Positions 14,104 through 17,533 of a stretch of 17,533 nucleotides of DNA are shown here, one piece after another (position 1 is the stretch's first letter; each line of letters begins with the position of its first letter). The position numbers and the translations under genes were made by a program. Under the pieces are notes generated by a model, which was given only the letters and a program-made list of their open reading frames with translations, did not search any database and was not told the DNA's origin. The stretch spans positions 1-17,533 of the forward strand of contig JAEYRD010000014.1 of the NCBI GenBank assembly GCA_023435725.1, read 5' to 3'. The DNA comes from Pseudomonadota bacterium. Its GTDB lineage: Bacteria; Pseudomonadota; Alphaproteobacteria; Rhizobiales; Xanthobacteraceae.

Positions 14104-14991
14104 ATGCGCTTTCACTCGTCGCCACCAGAAGATCGCATACCGGCGCGTGCCGGCGTCGGCCTCAAGGCCGAGCACTACCGCACGATCATCGATACGGTTC
14201 CCGACATCGGATTTTTCGAGGTGCACGCGGAGAATTATATGGGCGCGGGCGGTCCACCGCACCGCTATCTTTCGGCGATCCGGGAGCGCTACCCCTTGTC
14301 CCTTCACGGCGTCGGACTCTCGATCGGAGCGGCTCGGCCGCTGGACGAGGACCATATCGAGCGGCTCAGATTGCTTTGGCAGCGCTACAGACCCGGGCTG
14401 TTTTCCGAGCATCTGGCGTGGTCGACGCACGATGCCGGTTTCCTGAACGACCTGCTTCCCGTGCCGTACACGTCCGAGACGCTCCAGCGCGTCGTCGAAC
14501 ATATCGACGAGGTCCAGACGGCCCTCGGCTGTCAGATGCTTCTGGAGAATCCGTCGACCTATGTCGCGTTCGCCGAAAGCACCTACGCGGAGACCGACTT
14601 CATTGCCGAAGTGGCCAGGCGCAGCGGCTGCGGCCTCCTGCTCGACGTCAACAACGTCTTCGTCGCGGCGACCAACCAGCAGTGGGATCCAGTCGCCTAC
14701 ATCGAAGGCTATCCGCTCGCCAGTGTGAGGGAGATCCACCTCGCCGGAAGCGACCGGCAGGCCGACGAGGCCGGCAGGCCGCTTCTCATCGATACTCACG
14801 ATCGCCCGGTCGATGATGCCGTCTGGTATCTCTACGAACTCGCGGTGCGGCTCGTTGGTCCGGTGCCCACGCTGATCGAGTGGGATGCACAAGTGCCCGC
14901 CTGGTCGACGCTCGCCGCGGAAGCGAAGCGGGCCGAGGCGATCATGTCCGCGAACCGGCCGGAGAGGCCACGCCATGCCATTGCTTGCTGA
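14104..14991 (+). CDS. bufB: Bufferin-modifying enzyme BufB (DUF692, MbnB-like TIM barrel)
   Basis: This 295-residue enzyme is of the multinuclear non-haem iron DUF692 family, which modifies peptide cysteines using oxygen. The characteristic motifs appear in order: FFEVHAENYM (38-46), LHGVGLSIG (67-75, H68), FSEHLAW (100-106, H103), LLENPSTY (146-153, E149), LLDVNNVFV (179-187, D181/N183/N184), EIHLAGS (210-216, H212), DTHDRPV (230-236, D230/H232) and LIEWDAQVP (257-265, E259). These acidic, Asn and His residues correspond to the metal ligands known from MbnB-type enzymes. No key residue looks missing. The 17-base overlap with bufC, its usual partner, supports a BufB-BufC complex acting on BufA in the cytosol before export. 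Confidence 0.94.
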   Translation: MRFHSSPPEDRIPARAGVGLKAEHYRTIIDTVPDIGFFEVHAENYMGAGGPPHRYLSAIRERYPLSLHGVGLSIGAARPLDEDHIERLRLLWQRYRPGLFSEHLAWSTHDAGFLNDLLPVPYTSETLQRVVEHIDEVQTALGCQMLLENPSTYVAFAESTYAETDFIAEVARRSGCGLLLDVNNVFVAATNQQWDPVAYIEGYPLASVREIHLAGSDRQADEAGRPLLIDTHDRPVDDAVWYLYELAVRLVGPVPTLIEWDAQVPAWSTLAAEAKRAEAIMSANRPERPRHAIAC

Positions 14992-15763
14992 ACTGCAGCG
15001 CGGCTTCGCGGCCGCATTGATCGATCCCGCGCTTCCGACGCCGGCGGGTCCGGTCGGGCCGGACGGGAAACCGAGCTCGAGGCGTTTCGCTGTCTACCGC
15101 AACAACGTGATAGTCGGCCTCACGCAGACACTGAAGGATGCCTATCCCGCCGTGCACCGCATCGTCGGATCGGAATTCTTCCACGCCTTGGCCCGCGCCT
15201 TCGTCGTTGGCGCTTTGCCCCGGTCGCCGATGCTCTTCGACTATGGCGCGGGCCTACCCGATTTCATCGACCGGTTTGAACCCGCTTCGGTGTTGCCGTA
15301 TCTGGCTGACGTGGCGCGCATCGAGCGGGCCTGGACCGAGGCGTACCATTCGGCCGAGTCCACGCCGGTCGGTCCTTCGGCGTTTGCCGAGATCGATCCG
15401 GACCGGCTTCCGGCGATGAGTCTGGCGCTCCATCCGTCCGTCCGGACCGTGAGCTCGTGCTTTCCGGCGCTGACGATCTGGCAGATGAACGTCGAGGGCG
15501 GCGTACCCGGTCCGGTCGATCTGGCGGCCAGCGGCGAGAACGCGCTCGTCGTCCGGCCTGATGCCAACGTGGAGGTCCGATCGATTCCGGACGGTAGTCC
15601 GGAGTTCATCCACGCGCTCGCATCCGGAACGTCGGTGCTGGCCGCGTTCGAACAAGCGGTCGTCGCCAACCCGGGCTTCGACCTAGCGGCGAACTTGACG
15701 GATATGATCCAGGTCGGCGCCGTGATCGGGTTTGGGATCGTACGGGAGCCGCTGAGGCCATGA
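14975..15763 (+). CDS. bufC: Bufferin maturation partner BufC (DUF2063)
   Basis: The 262-residue protein starts inside the 3' end of bufB behind GGAGAGG. The N-terminal part has the DUF2063 pattern: ELQRGFAAALIDPALP, RFAVYRNNVIVGLTQTLKDAYPAVHRIVG, FFHALARAFV, FDYGAGLPDFIDRFEP and LPYLADVARIERAWTEAYHS. The C-terminal half (from about residue 150) is a beta-rich domain (VSSCFPALTIWQMN). By family this protein delivers the precursor peptide to the DUF692 enzyme. It overlaps the DoxX-like gene by ATGA, so the whole operon is translationally coupled. Confidence 0.92.
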   Translation: MPLLAELQRGFAAALIDPALPTPAGPVGPDGKPSSRRFAVYRNNVIVGLTQTLKDAYPAVHRIVGSEFFHALARAFVVGALPRSPMLFDYGAGLPDFIDRFEPASVLPYLADVARIERAWTEAYHSAESTPVGPSAFAEIDPDRLPAMSLALHPSVRTVSSCFPALTIWQMNVEGGVPGPVDLAASGENALVVRPDANVEVRSIPDGSPEFIHALASGTSVLAAFEQAVVANPGFDLAANLTDMIQVGAVIGFGIVREPLRP

Positions 15764-16269
15764 GTTCGTTCACGGCCATCTCTACCGTCGACGACGTCGT
15801 GTGTGGGGCGACGGAACGCCTCGCGCAGGTCGCCCTCGTCGTAGCGCCGCCGGTGCTTCGCATCGCCCTGGCGCTGCCGTTCTTCAAATCGGGATTGACG
15901 AAGTGGGACGGCTTCCTGTCCCTGTCGCCGGCGGCGTCGTTCCTCTTCGAAGACGAGTTCAAGCTACACATCTTCGGACACGCGTACGATTTTCCTTTTC
16001 CCGCCGCGTTCGCGTACTTCGACGGAATCGCGGAGATCGTGCTGCCGGTGTTGCTGATCCTGGGATTCGCGACGCGCTTCAGCGCGCTTGTGCTCCTGGT
16101 CATGACAGGAGTAATCCAACTCGTCGTGCCGGAGGGGTGGGCGAATTTCCATCTGCCGTGGGCGGCGCTCACCGTAGCCCTCATGGCGCTCGGCCCCGGC
16201 AAGCTTTCGCTCGATCATCTCGCCGCATCGCGTTGGCGGCGCAGAGTCCCTGACGGAGGCCGTCCATGA
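15760..16269 (+). CDS. DoxX-like membrane protein of the bufferin operon
   Basis: The 169-residue membrane protein has four hydrophobic helices and the DoxX-family pattern: VLRIALALPFFKSGLTKWDGF (about 31-51), then a short outer loop with HAYDFPFPAAFAYFDGIAEIVLPVLLILGFATRFSALVLLVMTGVIQLVV, and WAALTVALMALGPGKLSLDHL near the end. DoxX-type proteins are linked to quinones and thiol-stress relief, and they regularly accompany bufABC. The role is not settled; it may couple thiol oxidation to the quinone pool. Both ends overlap their neighbours by ATGA. Confidence 0.88.
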   Translation: MSSFTAISTVDDVVCGATERLAQVALVVAPPVLRIALALPFFKSGLTKWDGFLSLSPAASFLFEDEFKLHIFGHAYDFPFPAAFAYFDGIAEIVLPVLLILGFATRFSALVLLVMTGVIQLVVPEGWANFHLPWAALTVALMALGPGKLSLDHLAASRWRRRVPDGGRP

Positions 16270-16898
16270 TCGAGCGAAACGGTCGTCTTCCGCAGCTCAG
16301 GCTCGTCGGCAGCGAAGGCGACGGCGCGCCTGCCACCCCCGAGCCCACCGCCCGCGACACCGACTGGGCGATCCTGATGGCTCATGCCCAGGAGGGCGAC
16401 AGGTCGGCTTATCAGCGCCTCCTTCGGGAAATCGCGCCCTACCTGCGTTCGCTGGCGGCGCGCCGCCATCGCGACCCGAGCGACGTCGAGGATGCGGTGC
16501 AGGACATTCTGCTGACCGTCCACGCGATCCGGCATACATTCGATCCGACCAGGCCATTCGGCCCGTGGTTAGTGACGATCGCGAACCGGCGGTTCATCGA
16601 TCGGCTCCGACGGCAAGGGCGCAGACGGGACCGGGAAGCGCCGCTAATGCCGGAGCATGAAAGCTTCGCCGAGCCTCAGGCGAACCTTGAACAGAGATCC
16701 GACAGACACGAACTCGAAAAGGCGATCGACGAGCTTCCCCCGATGCAGCGCAAGGCGGTACAACTACTCAAACTCAAGGAGATGTCCCTGAAGGAGGCCT
16801 CGACGGAGAGCGGCATGTCGATCGCGGCGCTGAAGGTGAACGTGCACCGGGCGGTGAAGAGCCTGCGGCAGATTCTCGGCGATCGGAGCGAGCCATGA
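16266..16898 (+). CDS. sigF: ECF sigma factor of the SigF type
   Basis: The 210-residue protein has sigma region 2 at about 42-113 (GDRSAYQRLLREIAPYLRSL, DVEDAVQDILLTVHAIRHTF, PFGPWLVTIANRRFIDRL). Region 4 is at about 150-203 (LPPMQRKAVQLLKLKEMSLKEAS, SIAALKVNVHRAVKSLRQIL). A charged N-terminal extension of about 30 residues precedes region 2. It is encoded within the buf operon and overlaps the NrsF-type anti-sigma gene by ATGA, as in known SigF/NrsF pairs. By family it binds GTAACC-N16-CGAA promoters. Five such sites occur in this window, including one before bufA, so it likely controls itself and the neighbouring operons. Confidence 0.92.
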   Translation: MIERNGRLPQLRLVGSEGDGAPATPEPTARDTDWAILMAHAQEGDRSAYQRLLREIAPYLRSLAARRHRDPSDVEDAVQDILLTVHAIRHTFDPTRPFGPWLVTIANRRFIDRLRRQGRRRDREAPLMPEHESFAEPQANLEQRSDRHELEKAIDELPPMQRKAVQLLKLKEMSLKEASTESGMSIAALKVNVHRAVKSLRQILGDRSEP

Positions 16899-17533
16899 TT
16901 GCGACACCCGATCTCATCGAATCTCTCTCGAACAACTTGAAGCCGGTACGCCGGCTGCGTCCTCCGGTGACGCGCGCCGCCTGTTGGCTTCTGCTTGCGG
17001 CGGTAGTCGTGGGTCTCCTGGCGGTCAGCCAGGGGATCCGTCCGGATCTCGCGACGCGGATTCACGATCCATCGTTCGCCGCCGGCATGATCGGAGCGAT
17101 CCTGACGGGCGTGCTCGCCGCGGTCGCCGCCTTCCTGGTGAGCCTGCCGGACCGCTCGCGCTTGTGGCTCCTTCTGCCAGCGCCGGCAATCGTTCTTTGG
17201 CTGACGAACATCGGCTACCAGTGCCTCGGCGATTGGGTCTCGTTCGGCCCCGACGGCGTCTCAATTGGAGAGGCGACGCGTTGCCTCGCCACGTTGGTGC
17301 TCACCAGCCTGCCGCTGTCGCTCGCGATGCTCGTCATGCTGCGCTACGCGGCACCGCTGCGTCCGACCGCGGTGACCTGTATGGGCAGCCTGTCGGTGGC
17401 GGCGATCACGGCGACGGCCCTATCGCTCTTCCATTCGGGAGACGCGACGCTCATGATAATCATGTTCAACATTGGGACGGCGGTGATGTTCGTCGGTCTC
17501 GGGGGCCTGTTTGGACGCCGCATAATGCAATGG
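16895..17533 (+). CDS. nrsF: NrsF-family membrane anti-sigma factor (DUF1109), 3' partial
   Basis: The frame starts with ATG at 16895 and runs to the end of the window; 213 residues are visible, about the usual full length, so only a few codons are probably missing. A cytosolic N-terminus (MIATPDLIESLSNNLKPVRRLRPP) is followed by six hydrophobic helices. This is the pattern of NrsF/OsrA proteins, which hold SigF at the inner membrane and release it under metal or oxidative stress. Cys are at 30, 110, 130 and 162; C130 is near the position of a regulatory Cys reported in the Caulobacter protein. A FHSGDATLM segment (179-187) resembles the conserved His/Asp motif before the last helix. It is likely the last gene of the operon. 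Confidence 0.9.
   Translation, partial: MIATPDLIESLSNNLKPVRRLRPPVTRAACWLLLAAVVVGLLAVSQGIRPDLATRIHDPSFAAGMIGAILTGVLAAVAAFLVSLPDRSRLWLLLPAPAIVLWLTNIGYQCLGDWVSFGPDGVSIGEATRCLATLVLTSLPLSLAMLVMLRYAAPLRPTAVTCMGSLSVAAITATALSLFHSGDATLMIIMFNIGTAVMFVGLGGLFGRRIMQW

Noticed and set aside
13185..14105. 306-codon minus-strand frame across the His-rich protein and bufA
   Set aside because: bufA on the plus strand has strong motifs and a strong ribosome site; the minus frame shows only low-complexity Arg/Leu/Gly sequence.

Overview
The window looks like a piece of a high-GC alphaproteobacterial chromosome, most likely Hyphomicrobiales close to Bradyrhizobium. The basis is the codon use, the Bradyrhizobium-type small zinc-ribbon proteins at 6.4-6.9 kb, the DUF3739-type filamentous haemagglutinin, and a complete bufferin/SigF/NrsF operon. 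The organism assignment is inference from recognised family resemblance, not from a search.

Region 1 (1-6128, + strand): the 3' part of a giant secreted filamentous-haemagglutinin-like exoprotein. It is followed by a tight run of three genes for exported proteins: a TonB-C-terminal-like protein broken by a one-base shift in a T run, a lytic transglycosylase, and a small secreted Pro/Asn-rich protein. Together they look like an adhesin and cell-envelope operon.

Region 2 (6129-7276): sparse, with two convergent small zinc-ribbon genes, a possible leaderless promoter, a strong hairpin, and a short dead-end reading frame behind a good ribosome binding site. It reads as the border between the adhesin region and the next block.

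Region 3 (7277-17533): a coherent metal/thiol-stress locus. A minus-strand set (DUF6789-like membrane protein, a Cys-rich mini-protein, a decayed haloacid-dehalogenase-like gene, and a secreted 220-residue protein) diverges from plus-strand sets. The plus-strand sets are an unknown protein plus a TlpA-like thioredoxin, then an exported thioredoxin, a CcdA/DsbD-like electron carrier, an NPC-repeat Cys peptide and a His-rich unknown protein, and finally bufA-bufB-bufC-doxX-sigF-nrsF. A cytosolic-type peroxiredoxin lies convergent between them.

Five sites matching GTAACC-N15/16-CGAA, the promoter motif known for Caulobacter SigF, stand in front of these transcription units on both strands. The sigma factor gene and its NrsF anti-sigma close the last operon. 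My reading is that the whole 10 kb is one self-contained ECF regulon. In it, copper or other soft-metal stress would release SigF from NrsF. SigF would then induce a post-translationally modified copper-binding peptide (BufA, modified by BufB/BufC), a second four-Cys exported peptide, and the thioredoxin/CcdA chain that could keep such periplasmic thiols reduced.
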